In this document: positions 12,011-23,640 of the stretch, in pieces | Position numbering within the stretch: the stretch's first letter is position 1 | How the letters are laid out: every line of letters begins with the position of its first letter | From: Massospora cicadina | Lineage: Eukaryota; Entomophthoromycota; Entomophthoromycetes; Entomophthorales; Entomophthoraceae | Direction of reading: 5' to 3' | DNA length: 64,000 nucleotides | Assembly (NCBI GenBank): GCA_022478985.1 | Contig: JAKSZP010012286.1 | Span: forward strand, 1 to 64,000 | Position numbers and translations under genes: made by a program | The notes under the pieces: generated by a model | The model's input: only the letters and a program-made list of their open reading frames with translations | Database searches by the model: none | Told to the model about the DNA's origin: nothing

Positions 12011-12680
12011 GGACATATGGGAGCCACTTCTTATTGACCTTCTTATAAAGCAGCTCACCAAAAATTCGAGTGTCTTGAGTCATCCTTCAGAATACAGCTT
12101 GGACCTCGGGGGTATCCAACTCCCATTGCTCAGGTTGGCCTTTATAATACAGCAAGTCCTCCTTGGAGGTCAAAGCTCTAGCACCGGCATCCTGGAGAGG
12201 CCGTCAGCATTTTGGTGAATTGCGCCTGCACAATGGACAATGGTGAAATCATAGCTCTGTAGTCATAAAGCCCACCTGGCTAAGCCATCTGGGTCCTTCA
12301 TCTGCTGAAGCTACTGGAGTGAGGAGTGGTCTGTAACAATAGTAAAAGAGAGTGACGTAGAGATAAGGCCAGAAATGTTTGATGGCTATCAAGACATCCA
12401 GGAACTCCCTCTTGGTAACGCTGTAATCTGTTCAGCTTTACTCAGTGTCTTACTAAAATAGGCCACATGATGGTCGACTTGGTTTTTATCATGTTAAGCT
12501 AGGATAACACCGATGGAAACATCACTTGCATCCATAAACAACAAGAAGGGTTGATCAAAGCGCGGGTGGAATAGAATGGGTTTAGTAAATAGAGCAGTTC
12601 TCAAGGCATTAAAATCCTGTTCTTGCTCAGGCCTCTATTTGAACGGTACATTCTTCTGCAGGAGGTAGAACAGTGTATCT
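12011..12680 (-). pseudogene. Element E RNase H
   Basis: Minus-strand motifs appear in order: FLLFMDASDVSIGVILA (catalytic Asp codon 12,530-12,532), HHVAYFSKTLSKAEQ, VTDHSSLQ and ARWAL followed by LQSYDFTIVHCAGA, then NADGLSR. This is the standard Ty3/gypsy RNase H block between RT and integrase. In-frame stops are present. Confidence 0.8.
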
Positions 12681-12873
12681 TTTTAGGTCAGCAAACCGGG
12701 GGATAAACTGAAATTAATTGCCCACCATGCCTAGGAAATCCTGGATATCCTTTAAGTTTTGGGGGTGTGAAATTTATCTATGGCGTTGACCTTGTCTGTT
12801 ATAAGTTGGATGCCATCCTTAGAAACTTTGTGTCCCAGGAACTCCATTTCAGATTTTTAGAAAGAGCACTTTG
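12681..12873 (-). pseudogene. Element E RT, C-terminal (thumb) part
   Basis: Minus-strand translation gives KPSKCSF, MEFLGHKVSKDGI and DIQDFLGMVG, the end of the gypsy RT domain. It is separated from the rest of the RT (14,815 onward) by the G2 insertion. Confidence 0.8.
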
Positions 12874-12890
12874 AAGGTTTAAGCTTTAGG
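12874..12890. repeat. Left TSD of G2
   Basis: AAGGTTTAAGCTTTAGG matches AAGGTTTAAGACTTAAGG at 14,797-14,814 with one indel and one substitution. Joining the flanks at this repeat restores continuity of the RT reading across HLQEFF and LKPSKCSF. Confidence 0.8.
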
Positions 12891-14796
12891 GAATCTTTCT
12901 TTCACTTTGATACCTAAATCAAAGCCAAATTTGGATTTTTTAAAAAATACAAAACACAACCACTTGATCAAGCCAAAGCTTTTCAATGTCAATGCAATTG
13001 ACGCCTGCTGCCCTGGCCTGGGGTGGTGGTGCGCCGCCAGCTGGCATCTTTCAGCCGTCACTGAAGCGTGCCCAGGCTGGCTCTGCTAGCCCTCTCAATG
13101 CTACCAGGCGTTATGTCCCCCTCAGGACTTTGCCCACCACCTTGCAAGCTCACAGGCAGTGCTCCAGAGCCCTTTGGTGCTCCCACGTAGCAATTTGCAT
13201 TTCAGTCTCTGGGTCAAATATGGGAATCTCTTCCCATATGCAAGCGCGGCCATCATTGAGATGGCCACAGCAGTTATTAAACCCACTGGCTATATTGACT
13301 TCCACCCCTTTAAGGGGTACTTCAACCTTGGCTTCTGCTCTGAAGCCTATGCAGTGGCAGCATCCAAGCTGCAATTAGTTTATAGAAAAAATCCGTTGCC
13401 CACCATTTGCACCCAGCTCCTGGATGAGGCCACTTTGGTGGTCCAGTTCGCCAGGTTGTCCTCCTTCCTTTCCCCCAAATGCCTCTGCCACAAGCTCACG
13501 GAGGGTTTGGCCATTTACGGCGCAGACCCCATGTTGCAGTTTGTGGTGCCCCATGGAGCAGATTGTCTGGCAGGCCCTCATGCCTTTGCAACAATCTGCT
13601 CATTTCATCCTGACACCCACCTCATGATCCCCCCACACTGTGATCAGGTCTGCCTCTGAGCATCCTTTTTGGGCACGTGTCAAAAATGGCTGCACCATCT
13701 GCACCTTGTGTTTTGAGCTTGATCACTAGAAGTACAAGTGCCCTATGGCTTCTGCTTCCGCCACTTCTGCTGCTCCCCCTTCTAACACCGCCCCAGTGGC
13801 TGCCTCGCCCCAATTTTTTGAATAGGGCGTTTTCTCCCACCTCCAACCTCAGAAAATTCTGGCGTGACTTCCAAAGCTGCAGCCAATTAAAATTTTAAAA
13901 ATTTTAAATTTGGTCAAATTATGGCGCCCCGAGCTTATGCCTGAAACAGTTTCGCCTGAGCTGTCATGGTTGACAGCTCATGGCCAATCAGGTGCTGCCA
14001 ACCTGCCAACTATGGTGGCTGGGCTGGCACTAGCCAATTTAAATCCATTTGAAGCGCTTGAATGGATTGATGTTTCAGATTGGGCTTATACTGTTGAGCC
14101 TGATTTTGCTTTGAAGGAATTCTTTGTCAAACCTCCCAATTTGCACCCCCACCGTTTTCGCCAGAAAAACGGTTTTCCAGCTTATAAAAATATAAATAAA
14201 ATGGCAGTTGAAGTTGCTGCTGCTCCTGCCAACACCTAACTACGCCAGCAACTCCATGGGTTGATGGAACCCCTGGTTGAGGGTATTCATATTCCCAATT
14301 AATCCAATGATTTTTGAGGAAGATGCAAAATATGAGATTGAGGAGCTTGTTTTTGGTGCGAGCTGCAATTGCATCAACGCGGCAAAAACCTCTCTTTTTG
14401 ACCCCAACTATCCCCAAACCCATATGCGCTTCAAGTCTTTCACTTGTATGCCAACTCTCATCACTTTCGCTGAGCATCAACTTGCTCAATACGTTGAGGC
14501 AATGGATACCGCTGGCCTCATAACCAAAGAAAACCCGCATCTATACCTCCTCATACCTCATGTCGCTGATGCCCCTACCCCTATGTTGTCCGCCATGGTC
14601 CGCCAGCTAAAGTGGGCGCCAGACAAAAGTTTTCCCAAAGCTTCATCGCCTTCTGATATTGCTTCCTAGGCTGATAACCTAGGGGCTATATTAGGAATTT
14701 TTTAATTCATGATAATCCCTTTGTTTGGCCCATTTGCAAATAAAGATGCGTGGTGGCTCCCCCTTTTGGGTTGGGAACCACTAGTGCTAAAAAAAT
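12891..14796 (+). mobile_element. G2: ORF1-only non-LTR retroposon (half-LINE), 1,906 bp
   Basis: It is inserted in the RT of element E on the opposite strand, with a ~17-bp TSD. It has a 95-bp leader, a coding region 12,986-14,669 in several frames, a ~127-bp 3' UTR and a short A-run end (GTGCTAAAAAAAT). It matches G1 in length and protein content. GC content is visibly higher than in the surrounding E sequence. No RT or endonuclease is encoded. Confidence 0.8.
12986..14669 (+). pseudogene. G2 ORF1-like protein: zinc-knuckle LINE ORF1 relative, frameshifted
   Basis: The protein starts at ATG 12,986 (MSMQLTPAALAWGGGAPP), shifts frame near 13,150, then reads GYIDFHPFKGYFNLGF, HKLTEGLAIYG and FVVPHGADCLAG, aligning with the ORF1 of LINE D (HLKDGLAIYG, MPHLCTGKAIAVL). 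A CCHC knuckle lies at 13,700-13,741 (CTLCFELDH, one internal stop, KYKC), followed by a Ser/Ala/Pro-rich linker. The C-terminal region (about 13,910-14,669, in two frames) holds FEALEWIDVSDW and AEHQLAQYVEAMDTAGLIT, the latter shared with G1. The C-terminal domain is not seen in the LINE D ORF1. Likely role: RNA binding and packaging. Broken by at least two frameshifts and several stops. Confidence 0.75.
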
Positions 14797-14814
14797 AAGG
14801 TTTAAGACTTAAGG
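14797..14814. repeat. Right TSD of G2
   Basis: AAGGTTTAAGACTTAAGG, partner of 12,874-12,890. Confidence 0.8.
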
Positions 14815-15400
14815 AAGCAATTCATAGCCAATCAAAGAACTCCTGGAGGTGCTCAATTTGCCATTAAAGGTTTGTGAAAAGACAGTAATGTCAATTAGGT
14901 AGAAGAGGACGCATGAAAGCTTCAAGTCCCCAAGGATCCCGTCCATGGCACGTTGGAAAGTGGCCGGCGCATTACAAAGGCCATGGGTCATCGATGTGGG
15001 CTTGATTAGTCCTTTGTTGGCTATAAGAATGCACTTAGCTCAATCTCCAGGAGCGAGCTCAACCTGCCAATATCCGCTGGCAAGGCCCATGTCAGAAAAG
15101 TACTGGGATCCAGCAAGCAGATGGAAGAAAGTGTCAATTTGGGGCAGAGGATAACTGCCCTTCTTGGTGATGGAGTTAAGTCATCAGTAGTCCATCACTA
15201 CCTGGTGGCTGCCATCCTTTTTCTAAACTAGCAGAAGAGGAGAGGTCTAAGGGCTTCATGATGGTATCAGGAATCTGGCGTTGAGTAGCTGTTTGAGTTC
15301 CACTGCCAGCTGAGCTTCTTCAACATTACTTTTTGGTAAGGTTAGGACCAGAAGGTGGGAGCACCCCAGTTTCTACATGATGTAGAACTCCATTTATTCT
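14815..15400 (-). pseudogene. Element E RT, N-terminal and palm part
   Basis: Minus-strand motifs include MTHGLCNAPATFQRAMD and VLFYLIDITVFSQ, where the YxDD catalytic box reads Y-L-I-D, so one catalytic Asp is lost. HLQEFFDWL runs into the G2 TSD. Upstream lie the conserved RT palm strands around 15,170-15,220 (reading backwards into a MDYR-like box). Confidence 0.75.
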
Positions 15401-16310
15401 TCCAAAGTCATAGGTCAAGGCCAAAAATAAGTCTGAATACTCCTCCAACAGCTCAAAAACCTTACGTTGTTGGTCGTCTTAGAGGTCTTTTTTGACATTG
15501 GTATTAACCAGACTGACTGATGGAAGTGCTTCTAAGCCAAAATCTTTCAAGTCCCAAAGTTTTGGACATCAGCAATAGCTTCTACCATTAGTAGGCGGAC
15601 ATAGGAGGCAGGACAGTTTGGAACTATTACCTTGGGTTTTTCTGTAAGGTTGGCCAGCAACACTGATATAGATCTGGCATAAGCTAGATCTAGGATCCCC
15701 GGGCAGGTTAGAACCTCTTTTGTGGGTGGGCTTTCTTGTCCTTGGACTTCCAATAGGTATCACAGGGGATGTTAACATAGGCCTTGGTGTCAGCAATGAC
15801 TTGGAGACTTTGGAGGTATTGTAGTCGCCATAGGTAAGTAAATTGGCATGCCCTCCTGCCCATCAACAGAAGGAGGGGTAGCCAGACTTGGGAGCCCCTA
15901 ATGTGATATTCGCGATGATCATTTTGGCCTTCACTCTCCAGCAAACAAGCTCAGGCTTTGACCTCAGTTTTAGAATTGTGAGGGGTCACAAAGATCAGAG
16001 GGACCTGATGCCCTAATAGAGATAGAAAGCTGCCATCATAATGGAGTACTGCAAAATAGTCTTTAAGAAATTGAGTCCTGAGGAGCAGGTCATACTAGGG
16101 TTTTCTAGAGCGACAGTGGTGTTTTTAAAAGCAAGCTTTCCAAACCGTAATGGTATGGAGGAATAAGCTCCTATAGTTCAAGTACATTGGGGGCCAGCCA
16201 TGCCATACTCCATATATAGTGTGGCATATCTGGAGTAATCTTGATGCGCTTATTAATTTGGAGGATATGACATTAACAGGGGAGCCACTGTCGACTATAA
16301 CAAGGACTGG
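15401..16310 (-). pseudogene. Element E protease and linker
   Basis: The retropepsin motif VIVDSGSPVNVISSKL is on the minus strand (Asp-Ser-Gly codons 16,284-16,292), with the DSG triad intact. Downstream toward the RT the frames are broken (open pieces at 15,547-15,944). The domain would process the polyprotein. Confidence 0.7.
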
Positions 16311-17802
16311 TATTTTATGGACTCAAACAGCCACCTTGGTAACCAGACTTCTAAACTGGGGCGTCAGTGTGAGGAACATGGGAGAGTCATAAGAAGAAGA
16401 TCAAGCAGTATCAATTTCTTTATTATCATTGGATACCAAAACTTCTTCTCCAGATTTAAGAGCTCCAGGTTTATTCAAGGTTATGGAGGATTCTTGAGGC
16501 TGGGAAGGGATGTCAGCATGAAGCGCCTCGTCCTTCATGCTGATGGCTTTTCCCTACCTCTTCAGCAAGAGGTATCCAGCAGGGCTTGGCACTGTGTCTG
16601 AATTCATTACAGTAAGTGCATCGAGGTTGAGTATTTTTTCTGGTTTTTGACCACATGGACTCTAGGATGGTTAGAGAGGCCTGTAAATGTAGCCTTAGAG
16701 TGTAGAGTTGACGCAGGGATCTCATTAAGCACTTCCTTGATCTCTCAGATTCAGAGAAACCATTCTTCTGTCCAATCATATGCATTTGAACCTCAGGGTG
16801 GAATCTTATCGCTGAAATGATGGCGGTAATAACATCATCCAGGGTGATACAATTTGTAGTGACTAAGGGTTGTGCTTAAGCATAAAAGCGGCTGGAAAAA
16901 TTCATGGGGCTTTCTCCTTTATTCAGTCGGATACCCGTGAACGCCTGTTTTTGGTTGGCCAGGGTTTGATAGCTGCTGAACTTTTGGATTAAGGCGGTTT
17001 GGACCTGTTCACAGGTGGTGAACTCCTTCAAATGAGAGGTCATGATCTCTCAGGGGGTGCTATCTAGGCAGGAGTGGATAAGCTTTACCTTCTGCCAATC
17101 AGTAGCCTCCTCCATGGAGCTCTCATATGTGTAAAGAAGCAGGAAATGCTCTTATGGATGGGGGTGAACATTTTTTAAAACTAGGTTTAAAGTTAGTCAC
17201 AAGCGGAGTGGAGAGGGTGTTATCACTGAGATATGCGCTGTCTTTGAGATCTCCATCTCTGCATAGTTGCGGGGGCCCTGATGGTCTAGCCATCATCATA
17301 GGCCCTCAAGGCCCTCTTGGATATCATCCTAATTTTGTTTGAGGGAGGAAACTGAAAACATATTTTCAACCTGCATTTTAGGGACTGAATGTCAGCGCAA
17401 TGAAGGCGAAGCTGGCTCTAAAGGGTTGTCAAATGGGTTTCAAACCCTTAATATGTTTGCTTGAGCTGAGAGATGTATCAGTAAGTTTGGCAAAGCACTT
17501 AGGTTGCCCATTTCTTCCAACAGGTTGTCAATGGAGACTCTAGGGCTGAGGTTGACTCATCAACTCAGAGTTTGCATCCCTGAGATACATTCCAAATTTG
17601 ATTGCATAAGGAAACCAAAGCTATCATCACATTCTTCTGCCATGGGTCCTCAGGTTCAACAGGGGTGGGAGTTGAGGGACCTGGGGGCCCGGGAGGTCCA
17701 TGGGGACCCTCTGGACCTTCAAGTCCTACACGCCCTTTGGGGCCTTCAGGCTCCCTGGTCCTTCAGTACCTTCACTCCTGTAGGAGTAGTCATGAGAGGC
17801 CA
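16311..17802 (-). pseudogene. Element E gag, nucleocapsid-proximal part with CCHC knuckle and collagen-like tract
   Basis: A zinc knuckle CTYCNEFRHSAKPC is encoded at 16,579-16,620 (C-x2-C-x4-H-x4-C). Upstream on the minus strand are gag capsid-like phrases (AYQTLANQKQAF, GESPMNFSSRFYA). Near the N-terminus, 17,673-17,744 encodes eight consecutive Gly-X-Y triplets (for example GPP-GPP-GPS), a collagen-like tract unusual for gag. Element F interrupts the gag at 17,803; the remainder resumes at 27,280. Confidence 0.7.
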
Positions 17803-18922
17803 TGTTAAAATTTATAAGTTTTCTAATTTTCTCATCTAATAACCCCTATAAATGTATTAACTGCACAAGTTCATTGTTGTGCAATTTTCTGTGTTGTTTT
17901 GATAGTAAAGTATAATTGTTGATAATAGTATGGAGACTATTATCCATAGTTGAATCAAATTACTAGAATTCGTCCCAATGCTTGTATGTATTTCCTCTTG
18001 AAATACTTATGATGTCCTGAATAGGTATTTGCTCCCAGATACCATATAACTCGATCTACACTCAGATCCCCATTTATGGTTTCTCTTTGTTGAAACACTG
18101 TTGGCAGCAATACCTGAGTAAATTCAGCTTCTCTTCTCTGGATCCCCGCTCAGATCTTAACTCTTTATTCTAAAGAGTCTCCCAATTAGAGCACACAGCA
18201 ATAATTTCCTGAGAAAGAATAGAAATCAAAATGGATTCTGATAAAGTATATTAATATAATACTCTGGTAGAAGTGGTCTCTTTTATTAGTGAATTCTTTA
18301 GGGAATTTATAGTGAGAATTAGGCGCCCAACCCTCAGTTGGCGCCTCCTCAATGAAATGACATCCTTTGCTGTTGAATTACCCATCCTCATCTTAGCAGC
18401 GATGGTCTTCCCCATCCTGGCTAGGATTCTGTCATTGGACATCCTTGAGACCAAAAACGGAAAGAGTCAGAAGATGTGTCCCTTATGTTTTCCTCTTGAT
18501 CCAAGCAAACCATATTTGGCAAGCGAACTGCTTAGGTAATGGGTTTTGTTACCCATTAAGGTAGGTCACAAACCAAATGATCAATTTAATAGGTGCAGGA
18601 AGCATCACTCACCTCTCAACTTGATCCTTTAAATCCCAATAAGTCAGTGATGAAATCTGGCTGATCCCAATTGGTACACCTGATAGTTGATCAACTATCA
18701 GATGACCCTATTATGTCAGCAACTCTTCCCAATGAGATCTTAAGCATTCATCCAGATTGATCCCCGACTGATCTGACCCAGGAGAACAAATTTAAAATTC
18801 CCTGAACATTGTTAACCCAAAATCAGGATCAACCAATATCCAATTCACTTTGCATTAAAAAATTATCCCCTAGCAATCCTTGGTAATCTAGTTGGCTGGG
18901 AATATGGGCAAAAATCCCAACA
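17803..18922 (-). repeat. 3' LTR of element F
   Basis: It aligns with 26,162-27,279. Shared strings include GTTCATTGTTGTGCAATT, ATGGAGACTATTATC, AATTACCCATCCT, and CATTGTTAACCCAAAATCAG followed by GATCAACCAATATCCAATTC. It starts TGTTAAAA and ends CCCAACA. Its plus-strand ORF is a by-product of the repeat. Confidence 0.9.
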
Positions 18923-18936
18923 CATCCCTCTTGCCT
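18923..18936 (-). other. Polypurine tract of element F
   Basis: The minus strand reads GGCAAGAGGGATG immediately before the LTR start TGTTGGG. Confidence 0.6.
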
Positions 18937-18960
18937 AGATTTTCAGCGAAAAAGGATTGG

Positions 18961-20650
18961 GGCAGGAGAACATCACTTTAGACACTAAGTCAAATGCATT
19001 CATTTGTTCAAGCAGACTATGATCAATCAGTACTCAATGCTGCTTGTGACAACCTTCAGCATGCGGCTCTCTTGCTCTTCCTCCACGCTACCACCTACTC
19101 AGAGCATGGTCCCCATGACCTTCTGTCATTCTGGGCTGATCAATTTACTCATGATGATATTAATCCCAGGATCCAGTTTTCCCCCTGTCAGAAAATATGA
19201 CCCGCTGTCATATTCAGGATTCTTGGTCCAGTACCTCAATTTACTGATTTTCTCCTCATCCTCGACATGAGATTCTTACCATCTTTGTATATTAAACGGT
19301 TCTTTAAGAATGCGCATATATGTTCACCCTTGTTTTTTTCTCATATTAATCTCTTAGCTCATATGATTTTTTAATTCTTCTCTGGAAATATTATCCCATT
19401 AATTTTGAGATTAAGGTACAAAACTAGAGCTTATTTGATTTCAGAGTGCATAATGTCAACTATCATATAAGTCCAACATCCCCCCTCTCATCCAGCTTAT
19501 ATGTTAAATTCTGAGTCTTGGTACCAACAGCTGCTCAATAGATTGTCTGATAAAGAACTTTGGCTCTATCAGCTGATGAGTTAATCTGCACACCGGAACC
19601 TTTTCTATTGTCCTTCCAGGGCTCATACTCATAGTCAAGTACCAGTAGCTAGTCCTTCCATGGAATTATTGGAAATGGTAGCCAACCCCATGAAACCAGG
19701 TTAGCAATTGTTCTAAACGACTCATGACCAATCCTTCCTTCTATCCATTCCTGGGTTAGGTCTTAAAAACTCTCACTGATTCAGCTCCATTTGCAGATAC
19801 TCCTACTATCATCGTTGAACTTCCTGAAGCAATGTCCTCTTCTCTCAATTGTTTGTTACTTGCTGGATTGGACTCGCTTCCAGAGTTCCTCCTCTGACTT
19901 GGTCAATATTACAAGACAGCTGTCTTGGCCACTGAACTAGCTATCAGAAACAGTGTACATTTCAAACTCCCCTATGCAGAATTAAGGGCCCAAGTCACTG
20001 AGACTTTTTCATAGCTCTGAACTCTTCTGATCTTGAAAACATCCTAGATTGGGATGTTGCAGCCTATGCTCTTTGCTTTAAAGACCAAGTTTTTCAAAGT
20101 TGAGCCATGAAGCTTCCATCGCTCATTCTGCTTCAGCTTCCAAGAAGCTCATAGTCATCGCTTGCAGGATGCCTTTGCTCCCTGCATGACTATCTCATTT
20201 CTGGCAATTCCCATCGGTATCTTCTACTGATGGCTTTGATATGGGGCATGATTTGGCAACCCCCGCCTAGTATACCTTAATCAATGTCAGCCCATATGTC
20301 TGGTGTACTTATTATAGCCCATTGAAAAGCACTCAATACCAATCATATGGCTCTGGTGCTATATCTGGACTACTTGGGGTTATTTGACAACTTCCTCTTC
20401 TTGTACTGTTGCTTCTCTTCCGCTCTGGGGTATTTCATTTGTCATCTTCCAACATTTCAAATTCTCTTCCCCTAGTCACTTTCTCTCAGGGATCTGCATC
20501 TACTCAACAAACTTGGTTTTGAGTAAGTCTACCTTTGCTAGCATTCGATCTTACATAGATTTTGATGGATTATTTACTCCTATTGCAATCCATCCTCCCT
20601 CCCCCAAGAGGCGACATAGGTGGAATCATCCCCAAATCTAGGATAACCAA
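18961..20650 (+). pseudogene. Unidentified long decayed coding region, antisense to element F
   Basis: Plus-strand frames stay open unusually long for this AT-rich DNA. One frame from 18,994 to about 19,790 has only a few stops (LLFLHATTYSEHGPHDLLSF, QQLLNRLSDKELWLYQLM). It shifts near 19,790 to PTIIVELPEAMSSSLNCLLL and YYKTAVLATELAIRNSVHF, then to LENILDWDVAAYALCFKDQV and a final frame ending PPPRGDIGGIIPKSRI near 20,640. An A-rich stretch (20,650-20,690) follows. I do not recognise the protein. It lies between integrase and PPT, the place where some plant Ty3/gypsy elements carry antisense ORFs, but it could also be a separate nested insertion. Confidence 0.45.
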
Positions 20651-21060
20651 TAAAAAAATAAAAATTATAAAAAAATCTGTTTTTCTATGCATTTTTAATA
20701 ATCTTTTTTTCCAATATTTTTTTTTCTAGTTTTTTTCCTTTTTTCCATGAGACTTGAATTTTTTGGTTCAGCAGTTCATCATTTTTTTTATTCCCCCAAA
20801 CTGGATTCTAAGTATACTTAGACCTACCTGTTTTCTATGGTTCAGAGGTCTTGCTTTTTTAAGACTTAAACATCTAGTTCTGTTCAGTAGTCCTTCTTTG
20901 GACTTAACCAAATTATTAGGACATAATCAACTCTATGGTTCAGCAATCCTTTGAAAACTCTTTTTTTTATCTTTCCTTATCAATCCATTACTTTAAATAC
21001 TAAACATGGACTCAATTTACTATCCTTCCATCCAAGAGGTTTTTGATGGAGTAAGCATCC
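20651..21060. other. Low-complexity A/T-rich spacer in element F
   Basis: Runs of A then T (20,650-20,750) follow the antisense coding block. Beyond them I see no convincing motif until the end of the integrase of F near 21.1 kb. Confidence 0.4.
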
Positions 21061-22020
21061 ATTGCTAACTTGGCAATAATCTTAAATGGACCTAACCATA
21101 ATGCATCTAATTTGTTTTTTCTAAAGCATGCATATTGCAATAGGCAACTCTTTCGCATATTTTGTATTCTGCTAAGGCCAGTCATTTTTTAACATCTGTC
21201 ATTTTCGCATGAATCCTTTTCTTCAAAGTAGTATTAAATGCTTGTAATTGCATTTTGATCAGGATATTCATCAAATAGTTCAGGTACTGCTCAGAACTCA
21301 TACCCAATGTTGGTTCCACCATTGAATATAAAATTGGCAGCAACGCGGCCTTCCTACCATATAGTAACTCAAACAGAATTTTTCCCATCGCCATATGATG
21401 ACTTTTATTGTAGGCGAATGTCACCAAACTCAGGTATGTTCCCCTCAAGGAAGTTCTTTATGCAACCATCTTTCTCAGCGTCGTGGACAGCATCCCATTA
21501 ACTAGTTCTACCATTCCGTTTGTCTCCAGCCAGTAGGGTACAAACATGACTCCTCAGATCTCCATTATTCATTTAATTGCAGTATCACATGAGACGTGAA
21601 ATTTGTCCCATTGTCAGTCAGCAGCACCTGCAGGCATCCATATAGTATATTACTTGATCTAGGATGAACTTCACAGTACTGGTAGTGTCTATTTTTTGCT
21701 AGGGCCTTTGTCGCAACCCATCTTGTTAGATGATCAATCACAAATATTATGTACTTGACTCCCCCTATGCTCATCATCAGTGGTCCCATCATGTTGGTGG
21801 ACACCATATGCCAAGCAAAGCCAGGGCGGATCAGTCAACATCTAGTCATATTATTATGTGGTTTATGAAACTGGCACTCCACACAGCAAGCCAGATAGTC
21901 TGAGACATCATAGCTAATTAACTTCCAATATTAATAATGGCAAAGATGGTCAGTCATTTTTCTCAGTCCTCCATGCCTGACAACATTATGAGCAGCTTGA
22001 ACAATTGACGTTTTTTCTGA
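21061..22020 (-). pseudogene. Element F integrase
   Basis: Minus-strand motifs are MVSTNMMGPLMMSIGGVKYI (first catalytic Asp replaced by Asn), FVIDHLTRWVATKALAKN, LLTDNGTNFTSHVI (second Asp present) and LVTFAYNKSHHMAMGKI followed by FELLYGRKAA. A Cys-containing zinc-binding region lies near 21,840-21,950. Frameshifts separate the blocks. No chromodomain is visible. Confidence 0.8.
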
Positions 22021-22620
22021 TGGCTTTGAGAATAGTAATCACTTCCCATTGATCATCTTAAAAACTTATCCAACATGGTCTCAGTGTTTTCCATGCTTTT
22101 TTAAGTGCACCTTGGATTTCTTAGAGCTCATTCCCAATTTCTCCATCAATTTTTCTCTAGAATAGCTCATCCACCTGCTGGTATACCATCTGGACCATTA
22201 GTAACCATGATAAGCCATCCGAATTCTGATGAGAAGCCCCACACTGTGGAAAATATCATAATCATAAGCCTAAAACTTCTGTGCCCATCAGGACAGTTAT
22301 CCTTCTGGTTCTCATAAATTGTGAAGCCAACGCAACGAGGAGTGGTCCATCATTACTTTGAAGTGTGTTCCATGGATGTACACCCAAGACTGTTTACAGG
22401 CATAAATGACCACAAGGTATCTCCACTCTGTTACAGTGTAGTTACTTTCAGCGGCTGAGAGTGTCCAGCTCACATATGCCACCAGATGTTCGTCCCCAAT
22501 TTCATCTACCTGGCTCAATACATTGCCAAACGCCATCAACAAAGCATCAGTTTGTATAATAAATTCTCAATCGAAATTCAGATATTTCAAAATTGGAGAA
22601 TCTACCAAGTACTGAAGTAA
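22021..22620 (-). pseudogene. Element F RNase H
   Basis: An open frame at 22,312-22,542 (minus) contains NVLSQVDEIGDEHLVAYVS, TLSAAESNYTVTEW, VVIYACKQSWVYIHGTHF and VMMDHSSLRWL, a typical gypsy RNase H. The first catalytic Asp region is altered (reads LLMAFGNVLS). Confidence 0.85.
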
Positions 22621-23640
22621 CTCATTGAAGGATTTCTGTACTCATTCATTTTAAATGAATCCTTTCTTTGGATCCATCAACAGATGGAATAGGCATCAGC
22701 AATACTGACAAAACCCATAATGAATCTTCTATAGTATCTGACCATTCCAAGGAACACTTGGATATCTCAGACATTCTTTGGCACAGTCATTCGTTCTATG
22801 GCTTTAATCTTCTGGGATTGCGGCTGCAGTCCACTAGAATTTATAACATATCCCAGGTGTTACAACTCTTTCTTGAAGAAGTGACACTTCCTCAGCTTAA
22901 TCTTCAGGTTGTCCTCAGATAGTCTCTTGAACACATCCTCCAAGTGGTGAAAATGGTCAGTAAACGCCCTACTGAACATCTATATCGTCCAAGTACACCA
23001 GGATTCGTGACAACTTCAAGTCATTTAGTATTGGATCCATGACCCTCTAGAACGTCACAGGTGCATTGCACAGACCCTGGGGAATCCTTGTCAGTTGATA
23101 CAGCCCCTGCACGGTGATGATTGTACATTTCTCCTGGTCTTCCCTTGGCAAATTGATTTTCCAATATCCAGATATTAGATCCATTGCAGAAAAATACTTC
23201 TCTTCTCCCAATTAATCTAATGCATTGTAGATTTGTGTTAGTAAATATGAATCCTTCTTTGTTATCTTATTCAGCTTCTGATAATTAATCACTACCCAAT
23301 TCAAGCCATCATTCCTCTTCACAATAAGATTTGGACTCTCCCAGGGACTTGACAAAGGTACTAGAAGCCCATGCTTACTAGTTTGCTGATTTATTCCTCC
23401 ACTACCGCTTCAGCCACCTTCAACCATTGAATCAGCCTCATCATGATTGGCAAATCTTCCTCAGTATCGACCTTGTGGATCACATCTCTCATGCACCCAA
23501 ATTGTGGTCATTCTGGGAAAATACTTCTCAATATTTTTCAAAAAAGCTGAGCACCTCCTCTTGCTGTCCTTATGTCAGATCAGCGAGTCGCTCTTAATCA
23601 ACCAATAGATTGATACCCTTGGTTACTTCAGCCAGTAATA
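22621..23640 (-). pseudogene. Element F reverse transcriptase
   Basis: The palm box RILVYLDDIDV is intact on the minus strand (YLDD codons 22,984-22,995). Downstream are the HLEDVFK-type helix and the YNS..-G region near 22,830. Upstream lies a polymerase region around 23,280-23,330 (Tyr-rich NYQK / LVKRN phrases). Stops and shifts interrupt the frame. Confidence 0.75.

Noticed and set aside
17602..17808. Plus-strand Gly/Pro-rich ORF as a host collagen gene
   Set aside because: The regular Gly-X-Y frame is on the minus strand, in line with the gag of E and its zinc knuckle; the plus ORF is its shadow.
18273..18539. Plus-strand ORF with hydrophobic content as a gene
   Set aside because: It lies in the LTR of F, and its partner LTR has a shifted, divergent version.
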